DNA of 64,000 bases, from the NCBI RefSeq assembly GCF_027213645.1, contig NZ_JAPWGL010000005.1, positions 124,001 through 188,000 of the forward strand. Reading direction: 5' to 3'. The translations under genes were made by a program, and so were the position numbers. Numbering within the stretch: the first letter of the stretch is position 1; each line of letters opens with the position of its first letter. The notes under the pieces are model-generated. The model ran no database searches, was not told where the DNA came from, and saw nothing but the letters and a program-made list of their open reading frames with translations. Origin of the DNA: Pedobacter rhodius (GTDB lineage: Bacteria; Bacteroidota; Bacteroidia; Sphingobacteriales; Sphingobacteriaceae). Below are positions 7,987-18,167 of the stretch, piece after piece.

Positions 7987-10900
7987 TTAATGTGCCTGGT
8001 CTACATCGTATTCCAAAACATCTTTATGATCATATGGTTCTTCCAATAGTTCATCAATCGTTTTTCCTTTTTTATTGAAGCCTAATTTATCCAACATGAT
8101 ATCGAAAATTAAATAAACTACAGGTACAAAAATTAACGTTAAGAATAATGAACTTGTAAGTCCGCCGACAATAACCCATGCCAAACCATTTTTCCACTCT
8201 GCACCTGCGCCACTTGCCAGTGCAATTGGAAGCATACCGAATATCATCGCAATGGTTGTCATTAAAATCGGCCTTAAACGCGCATGGTTCGCTAAAATCA
8301 ATGCTTCTTTGGTGCTCTTGCCTTCTGCTTTTAAGTGGTTGGTGAAATCGACCAAGATAATCGCATTTTTCGCAACCAATCCCATTAACATAATTAAACC
8401 TAAAATCGTAAATATACCGATTGAGTTATTGGTTAATGCAAGTGCAAGAAATGCACCGATAAGTGCCAATGGTAAAGAGAACATTACAACGAGCGGATAG
8501 ATAAAACTATCGTACAAAGCAACCATGATCAGGTAAACCAAAATGATAGCCGCCAATAGCGCAATACCTAAAGTTCCGAAACCTTCCGACTGGTTTTCCT
8601 GGTCGCCCGCCCATACATAACTCACACCTACAGGTGCTTTTAACTTTCCGTTATCCTGGTATTCTTTCAGTTTCTCCATGAACTCAGCAACTACGGTACC
8701 GGTTGGTCTGCCAATTGATTGCGCTTTAACCGATACGGATGTCGATTTATTCAGGCGTTCCAGCTGGCTCGGACCTGAACCTTCAGTAATGGTTGCAAAT
8801 TGAGATAACTTAATCGGCGCCCCTGCGCTGTTAATGAAAATCAGGTTACGGACATCATCAATATTCTTCCTGTTAAAAGTTTGGTATTGAATATTAATAT
8901 CATATTCATACTCACCCTTTCTGTATTTACCATCGGTATTTCCGGCAAATGCAGTTTGCATGGTAGAACCTACAGTAGATAAGGTTAAGCCTACGGCAGC
9001 CATTTTATCCCGGTCAACCTGAACGTTAATCTCCGGTGTTCCTTTTTCTACAGATAGTTTAATTTCAGTAGCACCCGAAATGGTCGCCAATAATTTTTGA
9101 GCACCTTCCGCATATTTCAAGGCACTATCTAAATCAGCACCCATAACAACTAACTGAATCGGTGCATTTTCTGCGATACCTAAAATACTAATCGGAACAG
9201 TTTTTACTTTTGCCCCAACAAGTTCTTTAGCCAGGGCACGACTCATTTTCGTTGCAAAAACGTCAGATGAAACACCCTCACGCTTATCGCGGTCAACCAA
9301 TTTTACATTGATTTCCGATTTATATGCAGTTGCTTGTGTACCTCCAAAATCTCCGGTCGATTGGCCGACAGTTGTAATCAACTGTGTAATTTCAGGCTGT
9401 TTAGTTAAAAAGGCTTCAGCCCTTTGAGTTAAGAAATTGGTTTGTTCCAAAGATGCATCTTTTGGTAATTCCAATTGGACTAGGAATTCGCCTTTATCTG
9501 ATTTAGGGAAAAATTCAGACCCGATAAAGCCACCAATTGCTAAGTACATTGCACCTGCAAACATCGTGATTACAATCAGGATGGTCCACCTTTTATGGCC
9601 TAGTGACCAGTTCAGTATACTGGTAATCCACAAAGTGAATTTTTTTAATTGTTTTTCGAACCAAAGGATAAAACGACCAAACATGTTTTTACCTTCGATG
9701 TGTTCTAACTTACCAAACCTCGAGAACAATAACGGAACAATGGTGAAGGAAGCCAATAGCGAAAGTAATGTTGCAATAATTACCACCACGCAGAACTGGC
9801 GCAGGATATTTGACACCAAGCCTGTACTTACCGCGATCGGGAAGAATACCACAACGATTACAAAGGTGATGGATACAACGGTAAAACCAATTTCGCGGGT
9901 TGCATCAGATGCGGCCCTGACTTTGTTTTTACCCATTTCCATATGTCGCTGGATGTTCTCCAGTACCACAATGGCATCATCTACGAGGATACCAACTACG
10001 AGTGATAAACCTAGTAACGACATCAGGTTTAGCGTGAACCCGAATAAACTGATGCCAATAAAAGTTGCAATCAATGATGCCGGTATGGATACCATTACAA
10101 TTAATGCGTTCCGTAAGCTGTGCAGGAAAAAAAGCATCACAAATGCCACAAGGATAACCGCAAGAATTAAATCATGAATTACCGCATCAGCAGATTCCAA
10201 AGTAAAAATTGAACTGTCGTTAACAATTTTAAGTTCCAGCTTGTTGCCTTTATACTCATTGTTAAGTTTATCGATAATGGCATGAACACCTTTACTTACT
10301 TCTACAGCATTTGCATCACTCTGTTTAATAATTTGAATGGCGATTGATGCCTGGCGATTAATACGTGCTAATTTTTCAGTTTCTTTCTGTGCATCCTGAA
10401 CATCGGCAACGTCACCTAAACGAACCTGAGCACCATCTTTCGAAGTGGTTAAAACCAGGTTTCTCAACTCGTCAATATTTTTGTATTTACCTGATAAACG
10501 GATTAATACATCCTGGTTTAGCGTCTTTACACTTCCGGTAGGGAAATCCAGGTTAGAACTCAAAATCATTTGCTGTACCTGAGGCACCGCAAGGTTATAA
10601 CCCTGAAGTTTATCCGCATCAAGCGAAACCTGAATTTCACGTTCAGAACCACCTATCAGATTCACCTGCGCAATACCGCTAACCCTTGATACAACAGGGG
10701 CAATACGTTTATCAATTAAGTCGTAAAAGGTAACATCATCCATATTAGCTGAGGCCGTCATGGTGATAACCGGTAAATCATCCAGCGAGAACTTACTTAA
10801 CGATGGTGTTTTAACATCTTCCGGTAAATCGGCAAGAATTGCATTTACCTTACGTTGTGCATCATTTAATGAAATATCGATGTTTGCCTTATCTGTTAAG

Positions 10901-11181
10901 GTAATGGTTACCGTAGATAAACTCTCAAATGAGACGGAGTTTATTTTCTTGATGTTTTCCATCGACGATACGGCATCCTCAATTTTTTTAGTTACCGTAT
11001 TCTCTACCTCCGCCGGCGATGCGCCAGGATAAATCGTGGAAATGGATACGACGTTGTTTGTGAATTTTGGAAGTAATTCATAACCCAGCGAAAAGTAACT
11101 TAATAGCCCAAGTAAAGTAAGTGCAGTAAAAACTACAATTACCAGCGAAGGCCTTTTTATAGATATATCTGTTATTTTCAT
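7987..11181 (-). CDS. Efflux RND transporter permease subunit (AcrB/HAE1 type)
   Basis: 1064 residues, the usual size for the inner-membrane proton/drug antiporter of a tripartite pump. The N-terminal ISIKRPSLVIVVFTALTLLG leads into the first membrane helix; the proton-relay aspartates are in GILVDDAIVVLEN near residue 400; a second membrane bundle ends in LMGLVAKNAIILVDF near 940. Two large periplasmic porter/docking loops lie between. It is the last gene of an operon reading TolC-like protein, adaptor, permease, and would join both of them to expel hydrophobic compounds. A TetR regulator gene lies upstream on the same strand. Substrates cannot be predicted. Confidence 0.96.
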   Translation of the reverse strand: MKITDISIKRPSLVIVVFTALTLLGLLSYFSLGYELLPKFTNNVVSISTIYPGASPAEVENTVTKKIEDAVSSMENIKKINSVSFESLSTVTITLTDKANIDISLNDAQRKVNAILADLPEDVKTPSLSKFSLDDLPVITMTASANMDDVTFYDLIDKRIAPVVSRVSGIAQVNLIGGSEREIQVSLDADKLQGYNLAVPQVQQMILSSNLDFPTGSVKTLNQDVLIRLSGKYKNIDELRNLVLTTSKDGAQVRLGDVADVQDAQKETEKLARINRQASIAIQIIKQSDANAVEVSKGVHAIIDKLNNEYKGNKLELKIVNDSSIFTLESADAVIHDLILAVILVAFVMLFFLHSLRNALIVMVSIPASLIATFIGISLFGFTLNLMSLLGLSLVVGILVDDAIVVLENIQRHMEMGKNKVRAASDATREIGFTVVSITFVIVVVFFPIAVSTGLVSNILRQFCVVVIIATLLSLLASFTIVPLLFSRFGKLEHIEGKNMFGRFILWFEKQLKKFTLWITSILNWSLGHKRWTILIVITMFAGAMYLAIGGFIGSEFFPKSDKGEFLVQLELPKDASLEQTNFLTQRAEAFLTKQPEITQLITTVGQSTGDFGGTQATAYKSEINVKLVDRDKREGVSSDVFATKMSRALAKELVGAKVKTVPISILGIAENAPIQLVVMGADLDSALKYAEGAQKLLATISGATEIKLSVEKGTPEINVQVDRDKMAAVGLTLSTVGSTMQTAFAGNTDGKYRKGEYEYDINIQYQTFNRKNIDDVRNLIFINSAGAPIKLSQFATITEGSGPSQLERLNKSTSVSVKAQSIGRPTGTVVAEFMEKLKEYQDNGKLKAPVGVSYVWAGDQENQSEGFGTLGIALLAAIILVYLIMVALYDSFIYPLVVMFSLPLALIGAFLALALTNNSIGIFTILGLIMLMGLVAKNAIILVDFTNHLKAEGKSTKEALILANHARLRPILMTTIAMIFGMLPIALASGAGAEWKNGLAWVIVGGLTSSLFLTLIFVPVVYLIFDIMLDKLGFNKKGKTIDELLEEPYDHKDVLEYDVDQAH

Positions 11182-11249
11182 TTCTTTATTAGTATTGCGT
11201 TTTGCGATTGGCGCATCGCGGTTTTAAAGCCAATAAATCTCTCTGAACT

Positions 11250-12317
11250 TTATTTAACAACGCTAACAGCCGTACCGTTAGCCAGGTTAATTTGCCCGCT
11301 GGTAATAACGGTTTCGCCTTCTTTTAAGCCATCTAATATTTCCACATTATCTCCTAAAATACGACCGGTAACCACATTGCGTATTTTTGAAGTATTGTTT
11401 GATTTATCCAGCATAAAAACCTGGTTGCTGCTTACACTACCCACAAATGAAGTACGCGGAATCAGAATGCTTGGAGCCTGTTTTGGGAAGTTAAAAATGG
11501 CTGTCCCGTACATACCTGCTTTTAAACTGTTTTTAGTGTTGTTGCTCACTTCAATTTCGATTGGGAAGTTTAAAGTTGCATCCGCTTTAGCCGCAATAAA
11601 CGTTATTTTTCCGGAAAATTTCTCATTAGGAAAAACCGACGATTTAATATCGATGTTATCACCAATTTTTAAACTTGCAACCTGCGATTCGTTTACGTTT
11701 ACTTTAAGCTTTAATTTTGATACATCAACCAATTCAAATAATTGAGTGCCTTGAGCAGTTACAAAAGCACCCACTTCGATGTATCTTTTGTTTACGATAC
11801 CGTTAATTGGCGACTTAATATTCGCATCACTAACCCTTCTCTGAGAAGCCTGTAAACGTAATTTTGCGTTTTGTGTAGACAATTTAGCCTGATCGAGTTG
11901 CTGCTGTGTTACGCCACCTGTTTCAAAAGAACTCTGATACCTGGCCTGGTCTTTTAATGCATTTTGATAAGTTGCCTCGGCGGTTTCTCTATCCGTATTG
12001 ATAATTTCCGCATCAACACGGGCTAAAATCTGTCCTTTACTAACACGTGAACCCTCGTCAACATAAATAGCTTTAACACGGCCTGCATTTTCTGATAAGA
12101 AATTCAATTCTTGTTTAGGAATGAAATTGCCGTTTGCAACAAAATCCAAATCCACAACTTTTTTCTCTACTGTAGCAACACGAACAGCAACAGCACCACC
12201 ACCTTTAGCAATGAAAGCAGTTTTCTCTTCGTTTTTCTTTTTATTGTTGCTTAAAACATACGCTATTGCACCAAGGGCAACAACAACTACGATAATTATG
12301 GTAATTATTCTTTTCAT
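11250..12317 (-). CDS. Efflux RND transporter periplasmic adaptor (membrane fusion protein)
   Basis: 355 residues. A single N-terminal membrane anchor (residues 5-22) is followed by a beta-barrel/lipoyl/alpha-hairpin arrangement typical of HlyD/AcrA adaptors: GRVKAIYVDEGSRVSKGQIL is the first lipoyl half, a coiled-coil hairpin rich in A, Q, K and D spans about 110-165, and IKSPINGIVNKRYIEVGAFV is the second lipoyl half. It bridges the inner-membrane pump and the outer-membrane channel. It starts 2 bases after the TolC-like gene, so translation is probably coupled. Confidence 0.94.
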   Translation of the reverse strand: MKRIITIIIVVVVALGAIAYVLSNNKKKNEEKTAFIAKGGGAVAVRVATVEKKVVDLDFVANGNFIPKQELNFLSENAGRVKAIYVDEGSRVSKGQILARVDAEIINTDRETAEATYQNALKDQARYQSSFETGGVTQQQLDQAKLSTQNAKLRLQASQRRVSDANIKSPINGIVNKRYIEVGAFVTAQGTQLFELVDVSKLKLKVNVNESQVASLKIGDNIDIKSSVFPNEKFSGKITFIAAKADATLNFPIEIEVSNNTKNSLKAGMYGTAIFNFPKQAPSILIPRTSFVGSVSSNQVFMLDKSNNTSKIRNVVTGRILGDNVEILDGLKEGETVITSGQINLANGTAVSVVK

Positions 12318-12319
12318 TT

Positions 12320-13660
12320 CTATTGTACTAGCGATTTAATATTTCCGTTTGATTTTATTAATTGTATTTCAGCTATTTTATAATTTAATAAAGCTTGCGT
12401 ATAGCTGTTTTGGGCTTCTGTTAAGGAGTTTTCTGTTTCCAGTAAATCCGTTAACGATGCTAAGCCATTGTTATAGTTATTTTGTGTGCTTTTATATATT
12501 TCCTGTGCTAAATCCGCATTTTTGCGCTGTGCATTTATGGTGTTCAGGTTATTACGCAATTGAATTTTGGCATTTTCGTAAGCCAGATTTAAAGAGTTGG
12601 TCGATTCCTTTCTGTCTTCTTTCGCTTTCAAAATATCAACATTGGCCTGGCGAACCTTTGAACGGGTTAAAAAGCCATTAAAAATCGGAACCCTCAATGT
12701 TAAACCAACAGCCGATGCACCATAGCCTATCGCAGCGGCATTCGAACTTAAAAAGTCAAAACCATCACTCTGGCTGGAATAAGTATAATTACCTGTTAAA
12801 GCAAGTGAAGGATAATATTCAGCGATATAAGCTTTCTTCTGTAGCGAAAGCAGTTTATCCTGTGTATTTAAAATTTTAACTTCTGTTCTGTTTGCAAGGT
12901 CAACCGAATCTGCAAATTGCGGCAATACGGTCACTTCTGTTAATTCAGTTGCCGGCAAAGAAATCGGGTTAGAAACAGGCATGCCCATCGAGAATTTCAA
13001 TTGGTTTTCCAACTGAGTAATTGCATTAATTACCTGATCGCGCTGCGTATTCAAATTCGTTAAGTTTACATTAATCCTGTCGACATCAATTTTCCGGGCT
13101 AAGCCATTTTTGTATTGATTACCTACAATTTTCTCTACTACTTTAACATTCTTAATGTTGGTGTCGATTACATTTAGTTGCTGTCTGTTAACCAAAACCT
13201 GGTAATAATTGTTGGCAACTAATTCTATAATCTGTTCTTCAGTTAATTGCGAAGTCAGATTATAATACTCCTCGCTGGATCTTGCTGCCTGTAAACCGGT
13301 AAAAACCTGTTGATTAAACAATTGCTGCGAAAGCTGAACGCCTGCAGACGAATTCCAGTTCTGGCCTAATTTAATGGCCTGTGTCTGACCACCAAAATTA
13401 GCAACCAGTTGTCCGATAATCGGGTTATAGGTTAATCCGGCTGTTCCTGTTAATTGTGGTAGAGCCTGCGCCCGCACTTCCTGAACTTTATACCTTCCGC
13501 CTTCAATATCCAGTTTCGCCTTACGCACCCTGGCATTGTTTTGAAGTGCAAAGGTTATGGCATCTTTAAGGGTTAGCTGTTGTTGTGCAGCTGCCAATTG
13601 AGGTAAAGTCATGCCGGTAATCAGGATGAGCATTAATTTTACCAGTTTTACTCTAAGCAT
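12320..13660 (-). CDS. TolC family outer membrane efflux protein
   Basis: 446 residues with a signal peptide ending near LAAAQ. The two internally related halves of long heptad-patterned helices (LKDAITFALQNNARVRKAKLD at the start, DLLETENSLTEAQNSYTQAL near the end) are typical of OEP/TolC channels, which form a trimeric barrel-tunnel through the outer membrane. It is the first gene of the efflux operon. A TetR-family regulator gene lies 129 bases upstream on the same strand, and the gap contains short AGTATCAAG repeats. Confidence 0.94.
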   Translation of the reverse strand: MLRVKLVKLMLILITGMTLPQLAAAQQQLTLKDAITFALQNNARVRKAKLDIEGGRYKVQEVRAQALPQLTGTAGLTYNPIIGQLVANFGGQTQAIKLGQNWNSSAGVQLSQQLFNQQVFTGLQAARSSEEYYNLTSQLTEEQIIELVANNYYQVLVNRQQLNVIDTNIKNVKVVEKIVGNQYKNGLARKIDVDRINVNLTNLNTQRDQVINAITQLENQLKFSMGMPVSNPISLPATELTEVTVLPQFADSVDLANRTEVKILNTQDKLLSLQKKAYIAEYYPSLALTGNYTYSSQSDGFDFLSSNAAAIGYGASAVGLTLRVPIFNGFLTRSKVRQANVDILKAKEDRKESTNSLNLAYENAKIQLRNNLNTINAQRKNADLAQEIYKSTQNNYNNGLASLTDLLETENSLTEAQNSYTQALLNYKIAEIQLIKSNGNIKSLVQ

Positions 13661-13693
13661 AATGTATTGTTTTTTGTTTTTGGGTTCTGTAAT

Positions 13694-13728
13694 TTAGTAT
13701 CAAGTACTTAGTATCAAGTATCAAGATA
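13694..13728. repeat. Short imperfect tandem repeats (AGTATCAAG type)
   Basis: About four units of AGTATCAAG/AGTACTT lie between the regulator and the TolC-like gene. A longer array of related units occurs at 22304-22356. Confidence 0.6.
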
Positions 13729-13789
13729 AGTTGCTTGCTGTACTAGGTTTTCTTTGTTTTTCTAACTTAGTCTTTCCGCTTTAGTCTTT

Positions 13790-14395
13790 TTAACACTTTA
13801 ATCCTTTTATAAATATTGAAGTGAGGCTTTTCTGTTTTAGCGTCATTTTATTTAATGCTTTTTTATCGGGAAATAAGTCTTTACCAGTCTCGATAATACA
13901 CATGGTGCAAAGGCCAATTAAACTTTCTAAGTATAGTTCTGCAATATGAGACATATCTTCGTGATGAATTTCACCTTTTACTTTTGCTTGTTCAAAAATA
14001 TCTGAGAAAAATACTTTTTCAGCAGATTTTAGTACATGCAATTTCCCCTTAATAAAATCATCATTTAATAAATCAGGAATACCTTCTGTAATTCTTAATC
14101 TGTAATATTTCTGAAAAAATGTATTTCTGACATCAATTGTGTTAAAAAGAATGTCTTCTAAAGTCTGATCAGGGTTATATTTCTTTTTCAAAAGCTCAAA
14201 AAAGTCATTAAAAACGCGCTCTATTACACCTAAAATAAGGTGTTTTTTATCAGGAAAATAATAATAAAGGGAAGGCTTGGACACTGAAAGATCTTCCGCA
14301 ATATCATTCATTGTTGTTTTGCTGATTCCAAAATGAATAAAGCGTTTTATAGCACCATCAATAATCTGTTCTCTCTTTTTATCGGCAATAATCAT
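13790..14395 (-). CDS. TetR/AcrR family transcriptional regulator
   Basis: 201 residues. The N-terminal helix-turn-helix is clear: KREQIIDGAIKRFIHFGISK, then TTMNDIAEDLSVSKPSLYYYFPDKKHL at about 26-52, the TetR_N signature ending in the YYFxxK turn. The C-terminal ligand and dimer domain is divergent and gives no ligand clue. Its position directly upstream of the efflux operon, same strand, makes it the likely local repressor of that operon. No clear operator palindrome was found in the 129-base gap. Confidence 0.92.
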   Translation of the reverse strand: MIIADKKREQIIDGAIKRFIHFGISKTTMNDIAEDLSVSKPSLYYYFPDKKHLILGVIERVFNDFFELLKKKYNPDQTLEDILFNTIDVRNTFFQKYYRLRITEGIPDLLNDDFIKGKLHVLKSAEKVFFSDIFEQAKVKGEIHHEDMSHIAELYLESLIGLCTMCIIETGKDLFPDKKALNKMTLKQKSLTSIFIKGLKC

Positions 14396-14559
14396 TTTAC
14401 TTTTCTACTTTCTGACTTTTTTAATATTTTAGTCAAAAATAATGCTAAAAATCTAATTGCTAATTAATCGATTAAAAAAATCATATAACGTTACATTTTA
14501 ATGACATTCAATGTGTTTCTTATTGGTTTATATATCTTTACGAATCAAAATTTAAAAAT

Positions 14560-14997
14560 GTGCAGGTCTTAATAAATATATCGGTCGTATTCATTACAAT
14601 TATTTTAATGGAATGTTTATCCTGGTTCATTCATAAACATTTATTTCATGGTCCGCTATGGTTTATGCATAAAAGCCACCACCAGAAATCGAAATCATTT
14701 TTTGAATGGAACGATTTATTTGCCTTCCTGTTTGCAGGTATTTCCCTCTATCTGATGTACATTGACAGTAAAAATTTTGGCGTTAAGTTTTTTGCGGGGC
14801 TTGGCATAACTTTGTACGGGCTTATTTATTTTATTATCCACGATTGGTTTGTCCATCGCCGGTTTAAAACTTTTAAAAGCAATAACACGTATTTAAATGC
14901 CGTTCGGAAAGCGCATAAGATTCACCATAAAAACATGGGCAAAAAGGATGGAAAGGCTTTCGGATTGTTGTTCGTGAGGAAGAAAGTTATTGATTGA
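14560..14997 (+). CDS. crtZ: Beta-carotene hydroxylase / sterol desaturase-like (CrtZ)
   Basis: 145 residues with four membrane helices and the complete di-iron histidine set of the family: HKHLFH (HxxxxH), HKSHH (HxxHH), HDWFVH (HDxxxH) and HKIHH (HxxHH). CrtZ adds 3-hydroxyl groups to the beta-ionone rings of beta-carotene, giving zeaxanthin. The start is GTG at 14560; an ATG overlapping it by two bases is out of frame. Other carotenoid genes lie 3.2 and 6.1 kb downstream, so the pathway is loosely clustered. It is a single gene in a gap between two unrelated genes. Confidence 0.9.
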   Translation: MQVLINISVVFITIILMECLSWFIHKHLFHGPLWFMHKSHHQKSKSFFEWNDLFAFLFAGISLYLMYIDSKNFGVKFFAGLGITLYGLIYFIIHDWFVHRRFKTFKSNNTYLNAVRKAHKIHHKNMGKKDGKAFGLLFVRKKVID

Positions 14998-15087
14998 TTT
15001 GAAGTATATTTTTTAGGAACCAAAAGCATTAACTAACAGAAATATGTAATTTAATAAAATAATTATCAGCTTATACACTAGAACACC

Positions 15088-15723
15088 TTAAAAATTTATT
15101 TTACCCATATATACGCTATCACTGGCCCGGTTTCTATCGTTTGATAAGAAAGTTGCATAAACCGAAACAGTTGTTCCGGGTGATGTATCCGCTAGCTGAA
15201 AGTTATAATATCCTGCTCCCCTTTCTGTTCCGTTTAAGGTACCTGCCAGCTGTGTATTGTTTCCAATATAACAGATTAAAATGGCTAAAAGGTCGGTTGC
15301 TTTGGCACTACCTGTAAAATTTGGTTCCCAGCTAAAGATTAAATTCCCGGGTTCGGTCATTTCCATCTTCAAATCAGTTACAAATGGTAAATCCCCACTA
15401 CTGATAACAATTTTTTCGTAGTTGATTTCATAGTTTGGATATTCGCCTGTAATTATGTCTTTATTATAATGGTGCGCAGCGTTTTGTGCCGAGTGTGTTG
15501 CTGTTTGATTTTTAAACGACACTGCAAAGAAATCAGTCAGTGGATTTCGCCACTCGTTAAAGAACTTGAACCGGGCTCGGCTGGCGAGTTGTTTTAATGT
15601 AGGTGGTTTTGATGATGGTTTAGGTAGCCCTTTTATAAAATCTTTATTTCTTAAGCAATACCCTACAACAGAGCCAACTTTGCCTGAGAAGCCACCAAGG
15701 GCTCCATTTTTTAAACGTGCCAT
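15088..15723 (-). CDS. DUF6266 family protein
   Basis: 211 residues with the characteristic N-terminus MARLKNGALGGFSGKVGSVVG and the following arginine-rich RARFKFFNEWRNPL segment that I associate with DUF6266, a Bacteroidota family of unknown function. No signal peptide or membrane segment is visible. The C-terminal half is beta-rich, with a fibronectin-like look (LIFSWEPNFTGSAKATDLL). It is a single gene and its role is unknown. Confidence 0.82.
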   Translation of the reverse strand: MARLKNGALGGFSGKVGSVVGYCLRNKDFIKGLPKPSSKPPTLKQLASRARFKFFNEWRNPLTDFFAVSFKNQTATHSAQNAAHHYNKDIITGEYPNYEINYEKIVISSGDLPFVTDLKMEMTEPGNLIFSWEPNFTGSAKATDLLAILICYIGNNTQLAGTLNGTERGAGYYNFQLADTSPGTTVSVYATFLSNDRNRASDSVYMGKINF

Positions 15724-15947
15724 AATAATGTTATTTAGATAATTAAATTTAATTAAAATCAGTTAATTAAATAAGGATTTTGGTAATTTAATCTGAATAA
15801 CTATCAATAACTCCGATGGTTCTCCGGTTAAACTCCGATTTAGTTCAGGTGCAATTCGATTTAAATTATATATAAATAAATTATAATAATGTTGTAATTA
15901 CTATAATTCCAGGAATTTCCATATATGGGAAATAGTCACTTTATGCT

Positions 15948-15955
15948 TACTTTTG
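15948..15955 (+). promoter_or_regulatory. Promoter -7 element for murB
   Basis: TACTTTTG fits TAnnTTTG and lies 18 bases before the murB ATG. An imperfect inverted repeat (ATTTCCATATATGGGAAAT, about 15915-15932) sits just upstream and could be a binding site, though nothing more supports that. Confidence 0.55.
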
Positions 15956-15973
15956 CACACAATATAAATCAGC

Positions 15974-16990
15974 ATGCTTCAAATTCAACAGAATATTTCG
16001 CTTAAACCTTATAATACTTTTGGCATTGATTTAAAAGCATCGTTTTTTGCAGAAATATTTGCCGAGTCCGATTTAAAAATGTTATTTGAAAATGAGCTGG
16101 TAAAATCTCAAAAACTTTTAATCATTGGCGGTGGGAGCAATATTCTGTTTACGCAGGATTATGACGGCCTGGTTCTAAAAATGAGCATCAAGGGCATTGA
16201 GGCTAAAGTTGAAGGCAATATTGTAAAAGTTACCGCCGGAGCAGGGGTGATTTGGAATGATTTTGTAAATTACTGTGTGGAAAACCGTTTCGCAGGTGTA
16301 GAAAACCTGAGTTTAATTCCCGGTACAGTCGGCGCATCTCCGATTCAGAATATTGGTGCTTACGGTGTAGAATTAAAAGACGTTTTCGACAGTTGTACGG
16401 CCTTTGAAATTAAAATCGGTGCAATCAAAACTTTTCTTCATGCAGATTGCCATTTCGGTTATCGTGAAAGCATATTTAAAAATGAATTAAAAGGCGGGTA
16501 TATTATCACTTCTGTAACTTTCAATTTGAAAACAGAAGCGGCGCTAAACACCTCATACGGCGCAATCGAAGCTGAATTGCAAAAAAGGGGAATAGAAAAT
16601 CCTGGCCTGGCCGATGTTTCTGCTGCGGTTTCACACATTCGTGTAAGCAAATTACCCGACCCATCTACCATCGGTAATGCCGGAAGTTTTTTTAAAAATC
16701 CGGTTATTGAAAAGTACGAATTTGCAGAAATTGTATCAAAGCACCCCGATGTGGTTCATTATCCTACGGCCGATGGTAAAATTAAACTGGCTGCAGGTTG
16801 GTTAATAGAACAATGTGGCTGGAAAGGAAAAACTCAAGGAAATACGGGTACCTGGAAAAACCAGGCTTTGGTTTTAGTTAACCATGGAAATGCCTCAGGA
16901 AAAGAAGTTTATGATTTTTCTGAACAAATTATAGACAGTGTAAAGTCTACTTTTGGAGTCACTCTAGCACGTGAGGTAAATATCCTGTGA
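15974..16990 (+). CDS. murB: UDP-N-acetylenolpyruvoylglucosamine reductase
   Basis: 338 residues. It reduces the enolpyruvyl group of UDP-GlcNAc-enolpyruvate to UDP-MurNAc with NADPH, the second committed step of peptidoglycan synthesis, in the cytoplasm. The FAD-binding segment IGGGSNILF is near 52, the FAD/substrate block SLIPGTVGASPIQNIGAYG is near 114-132, and the catalytic serine lies in the NAGSFFKNP motif near 237. Length and motif layout suit the longer E. coli-like (type I) MurB. It is monocistronic. Confidence 0.97.
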   Translation: MLQIQQNISLKPYNTFGIDLKASFFAEIFAESDLKMLFENELVKSQKLLIIGGGSNILFTQDYDGLVLKMSIKGIEAKVEGNIVKVTAGAGVIWNDFVNYCVENRFAGVENLSLIPGTVGASPIQNIGAYGVELKDVFDSCTAFEIKIGAIKTFLHADCHFGYRESIFKNELKGGYIITSVTFNLKTEAALNTSYGAIEAELQKRGIENPGLADVSAAVSHIRVSKLPDPSTIGNAGSFFKNPVIEKYEFAEIVSKHPDVVHYPTADGKIKLAAGWLIEQCGWKGKTQGNTGTWKNQALVLVNHGNASGKEVYDFSEQIIDSVKSTFGVTLAREVNIL

Positions 16991-17123
16991 CGAAAGCTTG
17001 CCTGAATTGAGATTGAAGCCTTTGGCACCGTGCCAAAATTTTTTGGTACTAAGTTTGTTCATGTTATAGCAGAATAGAACACAATTCATTTGTTTTTTAA
17101 CTCTTACCCTAAAGCTAAACATC

Positions 17124-17654
17124 ATGACAAAATTTGAATTCAACCATCTAGTTAACCACCATTCCGTATCGCTTAGATCATATGCTTTAAATTTTACAAA
17201 AGATGCTGAAGATGCAAATGATCTTGTTCAGGATACCATGTTGAAAGCGATTACGTATTACAACAAGTTTAAAGAAGGCACGAATTTAAAAGGATGGTTA
17301 TTTACCATCATGAAAAATACTTTTATTAACAACTACCGTCGCTTAGTTAAAACCAATACTTTAATTACACAGAGTGAAGACATATCTTCAGCAAACCTTT
17401 CTTTTAGCGCAACTAAAAACCAGGCGGAAGGTAAATTTGTATTGGGTGATATTGATAAAGCATTGAGCCAATTGCCGGAAGAATATTATGTTCCGTTTAT
17501 CCGTTATTTTGAAGGTTACAAATACCACGAAATTGCAGACATGCTGCATATTCCAATCGGAACAGTAAAAACACGCATCCATGTTGCAAGGGGCATACTT
17601 AAAAAATACCTGAAAACATATTCAAAAAATACTGCCGTTTCGGAAATGGTATAA
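17124..17654 (+). CDS. ECF-type RNA polymerase sigma factor
   Basis: 176 residues. Region 2 (LRSYALNFTKDAEDANDLVQDTML, then the aromatic WLFTIMKNTFINNYRR block near 68) and region 4 (LPEEYYVPFIRYFEGYKYHEIADMLHIPIGTVKTRIHVAR, near 116-155) are both complete. This is the short, highly conserved Bacteroidota ECF sigma factor type. No anti-sigma gene is adjacent, so control may be transcriptional or by a distant partner. A strong terminator follows. Confidence 0.93.
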   Translation: MTKFEFNHLVNHHSVSLRSYALNFTKDAEDANDLVQDTMLKAITYYNKFKEGTNLKGWLFTIMKNTFINNYRRLVKTNTLITQSEDISSANLSFSATKNQAEGKFVLGDIDKALSQLPEEYYVPFIRYFEGYKYHEIADMLHIPIGTVKTRIHVARGILKKYLKTYSKNTAVSEMV

Positions 17655-17676
17655 AGACACATCGATTGAAAAACTA

Positions 17677-17710
17677 AAGGTCTGAATTGAAAAATTCAGG
17701 CCTTTTTTAT
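17677..17710 (+). terminator. Rho-independent terminator after the sigma factor gene
   Basis: A 12-bp stem (AAGGTCTGAATT / AATTCAGGCCTT, G-T wobble allowed) with a 4-base A-rich loop is followed by TTTTTT. Confidence 0.88.
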
Positions 17711-18167
17711 TTTCCGGTAAAATAGACCGTTGCCAGCAGTACATTTAATTGCCACGGAAGCACGGAAGACACGGAATCAAAATGATTTTAGTTTACAAAT
17801 AGTCTGACTTTTACGAAATCAGCGGGAAATTTATTTTACCGCGGGAACAGGAAGCACGGAATTTTGATTTTATATTAATTCTGCGAACTGAAAATTGCGA
17901 ACTGATTGTTCAGGTGTAAACCTGACTGCAAAACTGACCTAAAAATAACTTCAGGATGGGGGTTAATTGAAAAGTAAAAGGCCTGGAAAAATTCCTGGCC
18001 TTTTCACTCATCATATATTTGGTTAGTTGATTCTTATTTTTTCTTTCAACAATTCGCCTTCTCTCTTATTTCGAAACAAATTAAAACCTCAAACAATTAT
18101 GCGTTTTTTGGTTTTATTGTAGTGTTTTTGTTTTGTGGTTATAAAGATAAGGGAAATTTTAAATTTG
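17711..18167. other. Intergenic gap with a second hairpin and short repeats
   Basis: No gene was found. Near 17755 there are near-tandem CACGGAA units. At 17976-18004 a hairpin (AAAAGGCCTGGAA / TTCCTGGCCTTTT, one mismatch) runs into T residues and may terminate transcription of crtI from the other side. A phytoene synthase gene might have been expected next to crtI, but this gap does not encode one. Confidence 0.6.

Noticed and set aside
9437..10177. 246-codon open frame on the plus strand inside the RND permease gene
   Set aside because: It is antisense to strongly supported RND coding sequence and its product is low in structure and family likeness.
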